Counted from the stretch's first letter, positions 11,942-23,900 are shown. The stretch: DNA of 64,000 bases from Carex sylvatica (GCA_964058845.1 CAXKVR010000011.1:30562-94561), one strand, 5' to 3'. The notes: generated from the sequence alone by a model not told the origin. Program-made: numbers and translations.

Positions 11942-12272
11942 GAGTGAGAGTCTGCTAATATGCATAATACGGATCGATCTGTGTTATAAAATTAAAATAA
12001 TTAATTTGAACTGTTAAATATGATCTTCATATAAAAATTTACTCAGAGATCAAATTTATATTTTCTTTAATATTTTTTTCTTTTTTACAAATTTTAGGTG
12101 GCTCAAAATTTTTAGATCAAATAATTTTCTATTTATATAAAAAACAGAAAAGTTATGAAAATTATAAATTGATATTCAAATACATTTTCATTTGAATCTC
12201 ATGTTTAACAGTTCGGAAACGGCTTAAATTTTGATAATAGAAATATAAATCCAGATATCATACCCTTACTTT
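11942..12272. mobile_element. Mutator-like MITE family member with 9-bp TSD
   Basis: The left tip is GAGTGAGAGTCTGCTAATA and the right tip ends ACCCTTACTTT. TTATAATAA flanks both sides (11933-11941 and 12273-12281). Inner arms carry TTTGAACTGTTAAATATGAT and AACAGTTCGGAAACGGC, diverged versions of the family motif. At 331 bp it is shorter than the roughly 400-bp copies. Confidence 0.75.
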
Positions 12273-12319
12273 TTATAATAAATTAATTTTCTTCCGTTGA
12301 CAATCAAAAGTTTAGACTG

Positions 12320-12670
12320 CAGTCAAAGAGCTGCAAACTAATTGAACCGAAACCGAATCGAATTTAATCTAGTTTTGAATTTTGAGTTCAAACTAATTTT
12401 GAATTGAAATTGAAGCATGGTTTCAAATTGAAAAAAAGAGTTAAAAGAGTTCGAGTTTGATCAATTTGATGCAATTCGAACTAGTTGAGACGAATCGGAA
12501 GAGTTGGCGATGGTGGCTGGTGAAGAGCGAGTGATGGTTTGATTCGCGAACCAATTTTAAACCGAACTAATTTGATTCGATTCGTTTTAAAACGAATTTC
12601 AATTAAACAAGTTAATTGCGAATTTTTATTTGAATCTAACTGAATCAAATCAAAATTGGTTTATTACCTT
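12320..12670. repeat. GAACCGAA/AATTTGAATT-rich degenerate repeat
   Basis: Runs of CGAACCGAAT-type and TTGAATTGAAATTGAAG-type motifs on both strands resemble subterminal sequence of a decayed DNA transposon. No confident ends were found. Confidence 0.3.
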
Positions 12671-12771
12671 TATTGTACTACCTTTATTGCCAGCTCTAAA
12701 TTCAGCGGTATGTGTTGAGAGTTGAGACGGCGCATTGTAATTATAAACGCACATCCATCCGAATTAGTATG

Positions 12772-12897
12772 ACCTAAAGTAACAGAATATTTCTATTTAA
12801 ATCTTGACTGTCCAATCAGAACTCAAACATTATTAAAGGCATAATCGGTTCTATCGGACGGCTGTGATCCAAACAGAAATATTCTGTTACCTCAGGA
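12772..12897. mobile_element. 126-bp foldback MITE in the PPR promoter
   Basis: ACCTAAAGTAACAGAATATT at the left is inverted at the right as AATATTCTGTTACCTCAGG. The element ends 124 bases before the PPR start codon, so it probably lies in the proximal promoter or leader. Confidence 0.65.
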
Positions 12898-13020
12898 TAT
12901 GGATTCCATGAATCCATCATGGATTGCTCTCATTCTTATTCGAATGTAATCGAGTTTAACTGATAAAGCAGCTAGCCTTGAGCAATTTCCTTTCCATCTC
13001 TGCACGCGAAGCGTTTCTCC

Positions 13021-14700
13021 ATGAATGTGCGTAGATTTGCTGCGAGATCAATTTATCTTCTTACGAGGAGCAACATCTCTAGCTTTAGCTCCTCAATTCA
13101 ACAGGACACGTCACCTCTCTCGTCAAATCTAATCTCCAGTTTTTTGAAATCGAACCATGGATCCACCCACTGTAACTGGGCCACTCTCACCAGTAATTTC
13201 GGATCCACCCCTTTAGCCCAACCCGTTATCGAATCGGTGCTTCTTAACCTCAAAGAACCTATCTATGCCAGAAATGCGCTCTTTTTTTTTCATTGGTGCG
13301 CTTCCAACTCGAACCCAGCGTCGGTTCAGCACGGGCCAAGGTCGTACTGTTTGATGGTGCACATACTGGTACGTGCTGGTTTTCTCAGAGATGCACATGC
13401 ATTGCTCGAGTCAGCTATCAAGAAGAACTTTTCACTTCTCGAAACGATTTGGGACACCCATGCATTGATTCTTCCTGGTTCCAGGGTTTTTGATCTCCTC
13501 GTGCAGAGTTATGTGAAATTATCAATGCTTGGACCCGCTTTTGATGCTTGTAAGTATGTTATAGAACGTGGTTTCTCTCCTAATTTGATCAGCTTCAATG
13601 AATTGTTGCGCAAGGCACAAAGGGTCAGTGAGTTTGAGCTTGCATGGAAGGTGTTTGAGTATATGCTTGAAAGAAGAGTGTATCCTAATAAGGCAACTTA
13701 TGAGGTGATGGTCGATTTGTTATGCAAGGAAGGATCTCTGAACAAGGTTATTGGTGTGGTTAATGAGATTTGCAGGAAGAAAGGGGGCCCACCAGGTACA
13801 TATGTTAATGTGGCATTAGTGCTCAGAATTTTCAGAGATGGTAGAATTGATCAAGGGATGCTGTTACTCAAGAGGATGATGCAAAAGGATATGGTTTTTG
13901 ACAACATCTACCACTCACTCATAATTTTTGCGTATTGCAACAATGGGAACTTGAGTTTAGCATACGAACAGCATGAAGATATGGTTAAAAGAGGCATGAG
14001 CACAAATGCCTTTGTATACACATGCTTTATTGGTGCTAATGGTAAGGAAGGTAACTTAGAGAAATCCACTGAACTATTTCATGAGATGATATCTTTGGGT
14101 TTGAGGCCATATGATGAAACTTATAATTACCTTATTGTGGGGTGTTGTTTGGAAAAAGGTAGAGAGAGTGAAGCTCTACACTATTGTGAAAAAATGATAA
14201 ATGAAGGTTTCTTACCCGACAATTGTACCTGTAACGAGTTATTTGGTGCAATCGGGTCAAATGGAGATGTTAAAAAAGCTAATGAGTTGCTTACTGTTAT
14301 GATAGATAAAGGGTTTGTACCTGATGAAAAGATTTACTTACAGTTAATTGATGGTTATGGCTTGATTGGAGATGTGAATGGGGCTCTTAAAACCTACTAT
14401 GAGATGGAGTATAGGGGCCTCAACATTGGTACAGAGGTGTTTAATTCTTTGATTATAAATCTTTGTTCGTGCGGGGTTCTAAATGAAGCTGAGAAATTTC
14501 TGAACATTCTTAGAAAAAGGGGTTTGACTCCAAATGGATCCTTATATGACATGTTGATTATTGGGTATTGTGAAAAAGGCCAACTAAAGAGTGCTCTTTA
14601 TTGGTATGATGCGATGCAAAGAAGTCTCCTGGTACCATCTGGTGATGTGTTTATGAAACTTGTCAAGGAGATAATTGCAAAAAGAGAAGATGTGATATGA
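13021..14700 (+). CDS. P-class pentatricopeptide repeat protein, mitochondrial, 559 aa
   Basis: A single uninterrupted exon, as is usual for plant PPR genes. The N-terminus (MNVRRFAARSIYLLTRSNIS) is arginine/serine-rich without acidic residues, a typical mitochondrial presequence. From about residue 150 to the end roughly ten 35-residue helical repeats can be traced, with recognisable cores such as NATYEVMVDLLCKEG-like and YNYLIVGCCLEKGRE. There is no E, DYW or SMR domain after the last repeat, so it is P-class. Such proteins bind organellar RNA and act in stability, processing, splicing or translation; the target cannot be read from the sequence. It may correspond to Arabidopsis At1g66345, but that is a memory-based guess. 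Confidence 0.93.
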   Translation: MNVRRFAARSIYLLTRSNISSFSSSIQQDTSPLSSNLISSFLKSNHGSTHCNWATLTSNFGSTPLAQPVIESVLLNLKEPIYARNALFFFHWCASNSNPASVQHGPRSYCLMVHILVRAGFLRDAHALLESAIKKNFSLLETIWDTHALILPGSRVFDLLVQSYVKLSMLGPAFDACKYVIERGFSPNLISFNELLRKAQRVSEFELAWKVFEYMLERRVYPNKATYEVMVDLLCKEGSLNKVIGVVNEICRKKGGPPGTYVNVALVLRIFRDGRIDQGMLLLKRMMQKDMVFDNIYHSLIIFAYCNNGNLSLAYEQHEDMVKRGMSTNAFVYTCFIGANGKEGNLEKSTELFHEMISLGLRPYDETYNYLIVGCCLEKGRESEALHYCEKMINEGFLPDNCTCNELFGAIGSNGDVKKANELLTVMIDKGFVPDEKIYLQLIDGYGLIGDVNGALKTYYEMEYRGLNIGTEVFNSLIINLCSCGVLNEAEKFLNILRKRGLTPNGSLYDMLIIGYCEKGQLKSALYWYDAMQRSLLVPSGDVFMKLVKEIIAKREDVI

Positions 14701-15474
14701 GTGCATGGTGACTAATCCAGAATTAAAGTAGACTGCTCCTTTTGGCAAAGTATACTATGCACACTCATATATTTTATAGTGCTTGTTCTTTTGATGTGAT
14801 CCTCTGACTTGAATAAAATAAGCGATTATAAATTTTTCCTGTTTTCAGATCATTAACTAAAAGTCTAAAAGAGTACAAGAATTAGATCGAAACACATGTT
14901 GAGCTCATCTCGACCTGGATCAACTGTGCTGTCTGATGCCAATCAGAAGATCACGGTCACATCTTGTCTAGTCACCTGTTTAAGTTGAATAAATGAAGGA
15001 GACATGTCGGGTAAAGAACGGATCCTCTGATCTTGCCTTTTTTCTTTATAGCCTCTAATTTCTACACCTATTAATTACTTGATGTAATGACAAATGATAA
15101 TTGATAGTGCACCTACTTCTTATTAATTTTTAATTTATTTCCTATCCTTCTCCTATTAACTTTTAATTAACTTAATGCCTTCAGCTGAGCAATCAATCCA
15201 CCAACTGCAGCTCAAAAGTAAGCATCAAACAGTAACAACCAATCATGTGCATGCTGATTTGCATTTCCATACACTTCAGATTTAGAAACCGCACTTGTAA
15301 ACAATTTAATAATTTTTTTTTTTGTCTGCTATGCAGATCAGTCGCCAATGCTTCATACAATCAGGAGAGAATATGGAAAAGAGAGGAAAGGAAACATAAA
15401 GAAAATGAAGAAAGAGTATAAAGAGTATCTGATATAATAGTGAGGAATTTTCACAGCTCTAGTGTGTGAACGTA
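14701..15474. other. Gap between convergent PPR and lipid-transfer genes
   Basis: This holds the probable 3' UTRs of the two convergent genes. Otherwise there are no genes, RNA genes or clear repeats. Confidence 0.6.
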
Positions 15475-16324
15475 TTATAAAATAAGGCACAAGGCAATGA
15501 CTGAGAGTTGCAACACATTGTTGATACCATAACTTAATTGTCCGTCATAGCAGTTTGCAGGAGCTGTTGTTGCTGGTACACCTGTTGCAAATGAAAATTC
15601 TAAATGTTACAATTTGTTACTTGTTTTGCTTAATACAAGCATCGAGTAATGCTGTAGATATATATTTAGCATAAGCAACATAACTGCATGATTTGACACT
15701 AATTTAAGTGTAAATTAACTTTTTTTAATCAGTTACTAATTTTATTATTATTTTTTTTTTTAAATGAGTAAAATATTTTGAAAAAAGAAAACTAATCATC
15801 ATCAAATTCGAGCAAAATGAAGTCTGCTTCTTACTTGGTTCATCAGGGCCATTGCTTGGTGGCGATAAACTTCCGGTTGGAGCACCTGCTTCTGAAAAGC
15901 AGTACAAATAGTCAACCACACATCAATTAACTAACTAAAATTTGAAATAACAAATGACCTTGAAAAACATACTTGAACAAAGGCTAGATAGTGGTGCATT
16001 GACTCGACAAATGGTAGGCAATTCAAGCACTCTCACTGTATCTATCTGTATTCCAAAATTGTTATAGCCGGCGATGAGCTGGCACAAACAGCTAACCTCA
16101 TTTTCCAGCACACCCGTAAGTGCCGAACAGCATCCCTTTTCAGGTCTTGTCAGATTGCTTCCACTTGTGACGTATGTCAAGCATGATGTCAAATTCAGAA
16201 GCGCGGTCGTACAGTCGAGAGATGGTGTCGGTGCTGACACAAGCGTTTGTGCTTGTATAGAAGAGAAATGGACTAGGAGGAATGTCAAGAGAAGAGAAAT
16301 GGAAGTTGAAGAGTAGATTTGCAT
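15475..16324 (-). CDS. GPI-anchored lipid-transfer-like protein (LTPG/xylogen type), 3 exons, 171 aa
   Basis: Exons on the minus strand: 16324-15973, 15891-15835 and 15581-15475, joined in frame. Residues 1-25 form a signal peptide (SISLLLTFLLVHF). The eight-cysteine lipid-transfer motif is complete: Cys38, Cys48, Cys65-Cys66, Cys79-x-Cys81, Cys106 and Cys116. A Pro/Ser/Gly-rich linker follows (PTGSLSPPSNGPDEP), then a hydrophobic C-terminus (VLQLSVIALCLIL) after small residues, typical of a GPI-anchor signal. Predicted location is the outer face of the plasma membrane or the cell wall, with roles in cuticle, suberin or lipid export suggested by the family. Two or three introns in the linker/tail are usual for this family. 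Confidence 0.92.
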
Positions 16325-17753
16325 GTTTAATTTGGGAGTTGAGATGTTAGTTATAGATTCTTTTCAAAAAGAAAAAAATTGGGGTGCTTTAGTGTTGTGT
16401 GGGGAGAGAGGTGATGTCATAAAGAGCAAGTCATATGTTGTCTGTGTGGATCATAATTTATGCAATCTTTATGAGTCTTCAGAGTTACTATCCCACTGGA
16501 TTTTCCAAATTTTGTATGCATGAGAGGTGGGAAGTAATAATATTAATATAGAGGTATGGTATCCCGGTTCTTGTGTAAAATTTACAGTGTGATAATAGAT
16601 ATGTTCTCCTGCATGCAAATTAAGAGCTAGTAGGAAATAATATTCCTTCATTTTTTGTGGGTTGTTGTGTTGTGTCTTTTTAACTTGGTATTTTAATTTA
16701 GTTAGACTTGTTTATTTGGGTTCTTAGTATGATTGGTCACCATTCCCATACTCCCATTGGTAGAATAAGAGGCACAGGCTTGTTATTTTTTGTAATCATA
16801 TATTACCAGTCCTTGTGGGTTATAGTTTTGGTAAAAAATATATATATACAAGATGAACACTAATTGTAATTTTGGTCATGCATAGCATCTCTAGAGAACA
16901 GCAGAGATGCGTAATAGTTAACTTCTTGTTGGTTAAAAAAGTTTGATTTTATGGACAAGTGATTGCCAATTCCAAGGTTGGCAAAGGGTGGAACGTGCAA
17001 GTACACCTTCAATCTGACGACCTTGAATTGAGTTATCAATGCTACCAAAAAAGACCGGTACACTTTCAGATTCTCTCTCCACAGGCGAAACAGAAAGGTA
17101 AAAACTGGAGCACTATCCTAACTTTTTTTGGGAATTAAAAAAATCAATTTGTTAGAAATAAGTTTGATTTTTTTTTTTTTCAAGATAAATAGATAGAACC
17201 GTCTTAATGATTTGATTTTATTGGAAAGAGACCAATGGAATGGCCAGGTGACTTAGGTTCCACTTATTTTCATAATTTACCATACTAATGATCACACAGT
17301 GTGAAAAATTAATAGGAACGAACCATTTGGTCTCATTTGGGATTCTCCAATGGAGGTCTTGGTAGAAGAGACAAAAAAAAAGGAGAGGAGGTGCGAATTT
17401 CACCAGTAATTTTCAGATTTTTTTTTTTTATAAGAAAAACACATTGCAACTTACGTGAAGTGTTGGAATCGTATCAATAATTCGGTCCCATGTGAAAGAA
17501 AAAAATTATTTTGTTTCTAACAAATTAATTTTTTAATTTTTAAAAATTAAAAAAATTGAGTACTATATGTGTCTACTGTGAATCTGTATCCCCTTGTGTA
17601 TCGGACTGAGCACAATGCTTCAAGTCAGATTAAAAATAATTTGGTATCTATTTAGACATAGGGGTGGTTAGCTTTGTGATTCGTGCCAGATTAAAACTTA
17701 CTCAGATCTCATCCTGCACGGCCAGGTATTGCACTGATCTGAATTCGTCTGTT
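16325..17753. other. Intergenic, upstream of the lipid-transfer gene
   Basis: The first few hundred bases are the presumed promoter of the minus-strand gene. Beyond that the sequence is AT-rich with no convincing frames, RNA genes or transposon ends. Confidence 0.5.
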
Positions 17754-18667
17754 TGTCGTAGCTAAAATAGAGAATATAAAAAATAATAAATAAAATCTAT
17801 ATAGCGATATCGGAAACGTTAATTTTTTTTTTAAATAGAAAAAATAATAAATTAAGCATTCAAGGTGGTGGATGGTGGAAAAATGTTATGAGACTCTCTA
17901 GCAGCTGTTTTTTTTTTTTCCAGAAAAATGTCTTCCACCTTTACTAATTGAGGTGCTTTTCGGAAATCCAGCACTTTGAATGTTTTTTTTCGTTTAAATT
18001 GATTTTGTTTTTTTCTATTTGAAAAAAGAAAAAAAAATCCTACCTAAACACATGAAGGCCCGAAAGTGAAAAACTATGCTCCAATTATGAGCCCAGCAAC
18101 AACACAGGCTTTTCCTAATAGAATTTAAATATAGAAGTCCATTTAGTATCACTACCAAAGATACGAAGATATGCAATCGCGCAAATCTCAACAGAAACGA
18201 ACGACTTACAGGGATCTGAAGGATACGATCTCGCATTATATTATTTATTTGACGGTTGAGATCGAAACTAAGAAAACAGTCAAGTTATATATTTGTAATT
18301 TTAATTTATTACGTATTAAACTCTGCATTTAGTATAATGATATGAGTTCTCGTCTCTGTAAAGAAAGACATATTCAATTTTTGAGAACAACCTAAAAATG
18401 CTAAAGGTATACCGGAGTCATTTAATAAAAAATACTATATATTAACTTAAATTATTAGACAATTGTTAAGTACTAAGACAATCAAATTGTTATGTTTTTA
18501 TTAAACGAACGATAAACGATCAATTGATTTTACATCTTATGCCAAATTACATTTTGATTGTTGATGCACAGGATAAATTATTAATAGTGCGTTGGGTGGG
18601 AGCAAGAATAGAATTAATAAAAAAAATAACACTGCTAATCTTTATATGAGTTGAGAGCTACAAACTA
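17754..18667. repeat. Duplicated block D1 (copy at 35859-36751)
   Basis: From GTCGTAGCTAAAATAG to TTGAGAGCTACAAACTA this block is collinear with 35859-36751 with many substitutions and small indels. It contains a small foldback (TTCAAGGTGGTGGATGG against ATCCAGCACTTTGAA) and, on the minus strand, a 73-codon frame (18236-18015) that is also open in the second copy. Origin unknown. Confidence 0.85.
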
Positions 18668-20089
18668 TTTTTTGTGGTTGCGAACTGATTATACATATAT
18701 GTGGGTACATATGCGTATTTAGTTCGCAACTGCATAGAAAATTAATATTCGATCTAATATGCAGTTCCGTATATGCGTATTCAGTTCGCAACTGCATAAA
18801 AAATTAATATTCGATCTAATATGCGGCCACATGTTCAGCCGCATAATTTTTGCCGCATATAATCTAATCGGCTGCATATAAAAAAAAATATCGGATCCGC
18901 AATCCGCATAACCCCCGACAGCTCTGATCTCTCTACACATAACCTAACAAATCGACCCTAATCGCTCCTGCGGCAGGATCGCCTCTCTCCTCCTCCGCCG
19001 GCTCCTCCTGCCATCTCCGTCTCTCACCCTCCTCCAAAACGAATTGCTTCTCTCCTCCGCCGGCTCCTCTCCACTCTCCACCGATCGTCTCTCTCCACTC
19101 TCCGCCGTCTCCCGCTGACCACTCTCTGTCTCTGATTGGTACTGGTTCTCTGTTTAATTGACGAAAATCAACGGTTTTCAATCCGTGTTCATTTATAGTT
19201 GCTTTTAAGTTTGCATTTGGTTGGCTTTTATCATATCCATATCATCCGTTTTTCAATTAAAGTTTTGGAATTTAATTATTCAAGTTTTGTGAAGATGATT
19301 TGAAACAACTGGTAATTGTTTTTTTTGCTTTCAATCTTGAGGAAAGTTAACGGTTCAAATAAAATTGGAGTAAAGGGTTATAGCATTGGTAAATGTCCAC
19401 TGTTAGTGCTGACTGTTGCTCATGGTGAGTGGCATAATATTTATTTAGGAAAAACAAATGTTGCAAACTTTTTAACAAAATAAATATGGTGGAACTTGGT
19501 TTTGGAGTCATTGGCTGGAATCAACCAGCATGAACTGGTATCATGTGGTTACAGCTCTAACCAGAATGTATTTCATTATGCTTTTTAGTTGCTTTAATTT
19601 GTGAGAACGAGCTAGCTAGAATACTTGCAGTTATATTTCAAAGTGCTAAAGGGAGAAATACATATCACAGGGGCTGCTACGGTATAATAGTTCTCTTATT
19701 GTTGTATTCTGATATGCACATTGTTCTCTTTATTAAATAGGATCATGTCCAGTTCTGATTCTCATGCAATGTGGACCACAGATTCCATTACTTCAGATTT
19801 GTATAGGCCGTTAAAATTATATATGAGACTATGCAAAGCTATGTTTGTATTCCTATTATGCAAAGTTATGTTTGTATTCTTATGTTGTGAGATTATGCAA
19901 AGCTATACAAAGCTATGTTTGTATTCTTATTCCTATTGTGAGGTTATCCTTACAAATTATATATGAATTATTATTTTAAAATTCGCATATATAGGTCCGC
20001 ATAAAAATCCGCATATGCGGCCGTATACCATATATGCGGTATGCAGTGGCCTTCCGCATGCTGCATTGAAACCACATTTTATAACACTG
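18668..20089. mobile_element. Probable non-autonomous hAT remnant upstream of MAK16
   Basis: The right end, read inward, is CAGTGTTATAAAATGTGGTT, a hAT-like terminus. Both sides are crowded with short ATGCGG/CCGCAT motifs (18700-18915 and 19983-20065), as in hAT subterminal regions. At the left, sequence homologous to D2 stops at 18667 and TTTTTTGTGGTTGCGAACTG follows, only loosely matching the right end. No clean 8-bp duplication is seen, so the left end is damaged. The interior has a CT-rich, leader-like stretch (18955-19135) and a short tandem repeat of ATGCAAAGCTATGTTTGTAT (19830-19935). No transposase. Confidence 0.45.
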
Positions 20090-20994
20090 GCTGACAAACC
20101 TAAAATCGCTTTACAAAACCCTAACGGCCGGTTCAGCATTTTTTTTTTGAGAAAAATAGACTCGGTTTTTACGTTGGAAAAAAAATCGAGTAGGGCCTTC
20201 GTTTTTTCTCCCCTTTCGCTCCACTTAGCAACTGCTTGGTCCGCCTCCCTTGGATTAGGTAAACCCTTGAATCGGATATTAGGCACTGAGCTCCCTTTTC
20301 TTGTTGTCAGAAAAAGTTTAATGTATCAAATTTATTTTCAGGTTTGATATGTGTTGCAGTATACTGTTATTAGTTCAGTGGATATTAAATTATAGTGTTA
20401 TAGACTTATAGTGCACTCTTTATGATTGAATTAAGGTCTTATATAATGATATTCTAATTACATTATACAGTTTTTATTTATGTTGGTATATCGCTACATT
20501 GATATGGATATCAAATCTGACAGATTGTATCTGAAAGTTTTCATAAAGAAAATGTATGTGATTTTATTGATTATTGAATCATAAGTTACAATGTACAAAG
20601 CTATAATTGGGAATTTGGGGTGTAATATGCAAAGTCCCATCATTTTTTATAAGTGTCCCCCAAGAGGTGCATCTCCGGTAAATATATATATGAGTATCGT
20701 AATTAGAGTGTTGTTTATGTTGAGAATGCTTATAATTGTTTTCTGTTGGTACTTGAAAGATAAAAAAAATGAACTTCCTAAAAAAAAAAAATTCCCATCT
20801 ATTTGCCAAACACCCATGTTATAAATATTCCTATGAGTTTACTAAACTTGGGAATTAACAAATTGATATTCTCATGCCCATCTAAAAATTCTCATTCCTA
20901 TTAAAATTCCTATTGCCAATCAGGCCATTAGGAAAAGGAGAAAGCAAAGGAAAACAGAAATTGTTGAAGAAGAATATACTGAGAGAAGAGCAGG
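20090..20994 (+). promoter_or_regulatory. MAK16 promoter, 5' UTR and leader intron
   Basis: The segment starts directly at the hAT-like end and contains a telo-box at 20116-20124, a CT-rich probable first exon, a donor at 20259 (TTAG|GTAAAC) and a candidate leader-intron acceptor at about 20923, followed by the purine-rich leader to ATG 20995. Compared with the copies at 31.5, 32.7 and 33.9 kb it lacks about 75 bases before the donor and a larger part of the leader intron. The transcript structure is inferred; the homology with the downstream copies is directly visible. Confidence 0.7.
20116..20124 (+). promoter_or_regulatory. Telo-box AAACCCTAA
   Basis: An exact AAACCCTAA, the plant telo-box enriched in promoters of ribosomal-protein and ribosome-biogenesis genes. 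It fits the function of MAK16 directly downstream. It is intact here and in copy R1 (31547-31555) but reads AAATCCTAA in R2, R3 and R4. Confidence 0.75.
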
Positions 20995-23900
20995 ATGCAG
21001 AACGACGACGTAATATGGGACGTCATCAGGCACCACCACTGCAGCTACATGGCCAAGTAATTTTCAATCTCTTCCAGATTTTATTTTATCATTCCTTTAG
21101 TGAGGACAATTTTGCTTTTATTGAGTGATTTTGGGATAATTGGAGAATTGTTTAAGAAACATCACTTGAGCAAGGTCCAGTTACAATTTCGATAAGCTAA
21201 TTGGTGGTTAATTGTTCACTGAGATCGTCTCCTTTCTCATTATGAGCTATCTAGCTGACTTGGATTTGATGTCCTGATTTGTAATTTCTGTTCTTTTGGC
21301 ATTTCTCAGGATTTGATGTCCTGATTTGTAATTTATGTTCTTTTGGCATTTCTCAGGATACAAACTGGGAACTTTTGTAGAAATCCCTATAATGTGACGG
21401 GTATTTGTAATAGGAGCTCATGCCCTCTTGCAAACAGTCGATACGCAACGATTCGTGATCATGATGGTAAGAATCTAGGCATTTTCTTCTTGGTTGTTTT
21501 AATCATACACTATGTTTATGAGTCAAATTAAGTTCTGGTAGGTAGGATGATAAGTGGATTTGCTGATGTCAAGTTGATGTTAAATTACTCCGTTATCCCC
21601 AAATTGTAAGAAAACTAAATGGGTTGTCAAGCTTCGATTGCTTTCTATCAAGTTTCACTGTATATTGAATGTGCCTGATTGAAGGTTGGAATTTTTCACA
21701 CACCATAACATAAGGAAATTTGAAAGTGATTTTGGTTATGCTGACTTTTTTGAAATTTAGTGGAGTATGGTGGCATTCAGCAAATCTAATATGTCGCCTT
21801 AGTATTTTTCACCATTTTTATGATACAGCTGCATTAGATTTATTAGAACTTGCTTCAACTGATTTGATTTTGACTTCGTATTTCAGGAATCTTTTATCTT
21901 TATATGAAAACAATAGAAAGAGCTCACATGCCAAATAAATTGTGGGAAAGGGTTAAATTGCCAAAGAACTACATGAAGGCTCTTGAAATTATTGACAAGC
22001 ACTTGGTATGTAATTTTATTGATCAACAAATGTTTGGTGACATCAGTATCTGATTAAATGACTACACAAACTTTATATTTAGACTTTTCAGTACCATCCA
22101 ATCAGGTCTCGTGCTAGTATGTTCAACTCGGTGCATCTATCTGATGTCTATTGAGATTTGAGCCTGACTATATAGAAAGATATTTTGGTATTATTTTATT
22201 ACATGTATTTTTTTTATCACTTATGTTTAGTTTTTCATGGATGTCATAGGATTATTGGCCAAAGCTGCTAGTGCACAAAATTAAACAAAGGCTAACCAAA
22301 ATGACACAGTACCGCATTAGAATGGTGAAGCTTAGCAAGAAAGTCAGGTACGAGGGTCCTCCCTTTCTCCTATAATATTTTATTATCGTCATTATAATTT
22401 TACACTTCTTCTTCAAAGCCTTTATTCCCAAACAAGTTGGGGTAGGCTAGAAATGAAACCCAACTAGAATCAACAACACAAGGACTTCCAGGAGGTCACC
22501 CATCTAGTACTACTCCTGCCCAATTCGTGAGGGTTTCATTTCCATAAAGATGTTGTTTTTTGACTACTGGCTCACCAAGCCTATCACGAATCCTCGTCCT
22601 TTTTCCTGGCTTGGGACAGGCTGGCGGAGTTGTCATTATAATTTTACACTCTTAGTCTCATTTTCATTTTACTAAAGCAAGAGACTTGCTATATTTCTAA
22701 ACACAGAACTTATTTTGTTTTTCCTTTTTCACCCCAGCCCTCAAACCTCATTTTTAATTTAAAACAGTCAATTTCTCTTTTACATTTTTGTACACGAGAA
22801 TCTTCAATAATGAATTTTGCACGTTTTCTTTTTCACGCCTTTCTGTACTCCAGTTTCCATCCATTGGATGTTTAAAGTGAAATCACCTGCAGCACCAGAA
22901 ATTACACCCAGCCAGTCCTCAACCAGTTTAAACACCAACAGAATTAACCAAAATGAATGTGAAATTGTAAAAGCTGAAATTGTACATAGGATCTCAACAC
23001 ACATCAGTACATATCTTTTTTTTATAAACTAAATAATGCCAACTTAGAAGTTTATGAGTCCAGCATTTTACAAGTCAAGAAAACATATTGTTCTTTTTAA
23101 ATCTGCCCAACTGATTAGCAAATATATATTACTTTCATCAATGAGAAAGGATCATACCACTGTAGTGTATCTCCATATCATCAGCTAAAACTAACAGTCT
23201 AACAAACAGTCTAAATAAGTCAATGCAAAACCAACTAAACTAAATTGCAATCAATATCCACAATAATAAGTACATAACTGTGCAGCATTGTTCCAAGTTG
23301 CATATTTTTGTTTCCTTGGTCCTCTGCATGGGCTAATAAGCATAGGGAAATAGAAAAGGCAAACATTAAATATTCCTTCACACAATCTCATAGGGAGCCC
23401 ACTAGGTGGATCTGAATAGGAAACATATACATCCTCCTATCTAATCCAACATTTAATCATATTGAAATTAAGCCATTCATATCTTAATCACTGTTTTTAT
23501 AGTGTTGTAATTATTATGTTTTTCGTTTTTGTATACACTCAGAGAAAAGATAATGACTGTACCGAGGAAAGAGAAGAAACGTGAGTCTAGAAGAGAGGAA
23601 AAGGCATTGAGGGCTGCACAAATTGAAAATGTTCTCTCTCTCTGCATTACATATTTGTGCAAGATGTTTATCTTTTTACTGGATTTTTTTTCGCTAACAC
23701 AAGATAGCGGGTTTCCATGTAGGTCATCGAAAAGGAATTACTGGAACGCCTGAACAAGGGTGTCTATCCTGATATTTGCAACTATGATGAGGAGATATTT
23801 AACAAATTGCTCGATAATAACGAGAATCAGAAAGAAGTAGAAGAAGAGGAAGAGGTACAGTTGATATATTAATTGGCAAAAAAAGGGAATTCTACATTTA

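Noticed and set aside
22474..22524. Genuine 5S rRNA gene
   Set aside because: Only the 3' half is represented, with small deletions, and it lies inside a retroposed element; no T-rich terminator or full gene is present.
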